Positions 6,169 through 6,493 of a DNA stretch of 6,493 bases are shown here, one piece after another. Both the position numbers and the translations under genes were made by a program. Source of the stretch: Sphingomonadaceae bacterium (GTDB taxonomy: Bacteria; Pseudomonadota; Alphaproteobacteria; Sphingomonadales; Sphingomonadaceae); contig CANEVG010000207.1 in NCBI GenBank assembly GCA_947442095.1, forward strand, positions 1 through 6,493. The letters run 5' to 3'. Positions within the stretch are counted from its first letter, which is position 1, and each line of letters begins with the position of its first letter. The notes beneath the pieces are model-generated. The model saw only the letters and a program-made list of their open reading frames with translations, was not told the origin of the DNA and ran no database searches.

Positions 6169-6485
6169 GCAAGCGGACATTGAAGAGCGATGCTTTCGAA
6201 TCCATCCATGGCTCGGCCGAAGGACTTCACCGCGCAGGCGTGATCGACAAGGCCACCATGCGCGATTTCGATGAGCGGTGCCTTTCGGTTACCCCGGCTT
6301 TCACGCCCAAGGATATCCAGCGCCTGCGCGAGGCCAACAAAGTAAGCCAACCCGTGTTCGCTCGCTATCTGAACACCAGCGAGTCAACCGTGGAGAAGTG
6401 GGAAACCGGAGCCAAACGCCCCAGCGGAATGGCCTTGAAGCTGCTTGCGATTGTCGAGAAGCATGGGCTGAAGATGCTGACTTGA
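6165..6485 (+). CDS. HTH-domain antitoxin (HigA/NadS-like transcriptional regulator)
   Basis: At 106 aa this is full length for the XRE-type antitoxins that pair with HigB/RelE-like toxins. The N-terminal part (1-45) is the toxin-facing region in such families. The helix-turn-helix spans about 47-95: FTPKDIQRLREANKVSQPVFARYL, then SESTVEKWETGAKRPSGMAL, with the S-Q and V-x-x-W-E-x-G residues typical of this fold. GGAG at 6153-6156, eight bases before the ATG, is a good ribosome binding site. The start overlaps the ancestral toxin stop (ATGA), a translational-coupling arrangement. It would bind and neutralise the toxin and repress the operon, presumably at the 5757-5775 palindrome (inference). 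The reading frame is intact although the toxin is broken. Confidence 0.85.
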   Translation: MSKRTLKSDAFESIHGSAEGLHRAGVIDKATMRDFDERCLSVTPAFTPKDIQRLREANKVSQPVFARYLNTSESTVEKWETGAKRPSGMALKLLAIVEKHGLKMLT

Positions 6486-6493
6486 TGGGGTGG

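Overview
The window is GC-rich chromosomal DNA, most likely from an alphaproteobacterium of the order Sphingomonadales, plausibly Erythrobacteraceae. That placement is an inference from the style of the IF3 and HemF proteins, strong GC bias at third codon positions, and the gene content; no rRNA or other marker is present. Most of the window is ordinary chromosomal gene content.

Layout: positions 1-720 hold the 3' part of a membrane glycosyltransferase of the GT87 (DUF2029) type. It converges on hemF (769-1659, minus strand), the oxygen-dependent coproporphyrinogen III oxidase. A GGGACAGTCCC palindrome next to seven A's lies inside the last codons of the glycosyltransferase gene and reads as a terminator for hemF on the other strand. 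Divergent from hemF across 44 bases is pdeM (1704-2393), a metallophosphoesterase known from ligase-associated DNA repair clusters but without its usual partners here. Next is infC (2503-3045), encoding IF3. The best start is a rare ATA codon with a perfectly placed ribosome binding site, the hallmark of IF3 autoregulation. A strong hairpin follows infC, then a DASS/SLC13 sodium:anion symporter (3188-4603) and, 22 bases later, a two-helix potassium channel with a cytoplasmic RCK (TrkA-type) NAD-binding domain (4626-5738). The symporter and channel are probably co-transcribed.

The right end (5739-6493) is accessory DNA. A perfect 19-base operator-like palindrome precedes a broken RelE/HigB-like toxin gene, and that is followed by an intact HTH antitoxin (6165-6485). 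The toxin can be rebuilt by eye from two reading frames joined by a one-base deletion near 5893, plus an in-frame amber stop at 6076. Its ancestral stop overlaps the antitoxin start as ATGA. This looks like a toxin-antitoxin module whose toxin has decayed while the antitoxin and the operator survive.

No wholly new system is evident. The points most worth following up are the decayed toxin with its retained antitoxin, the ATA start and structured leader of infC, and the palindrome that forms both the glycosyltransferase tail and the hemF terminator.
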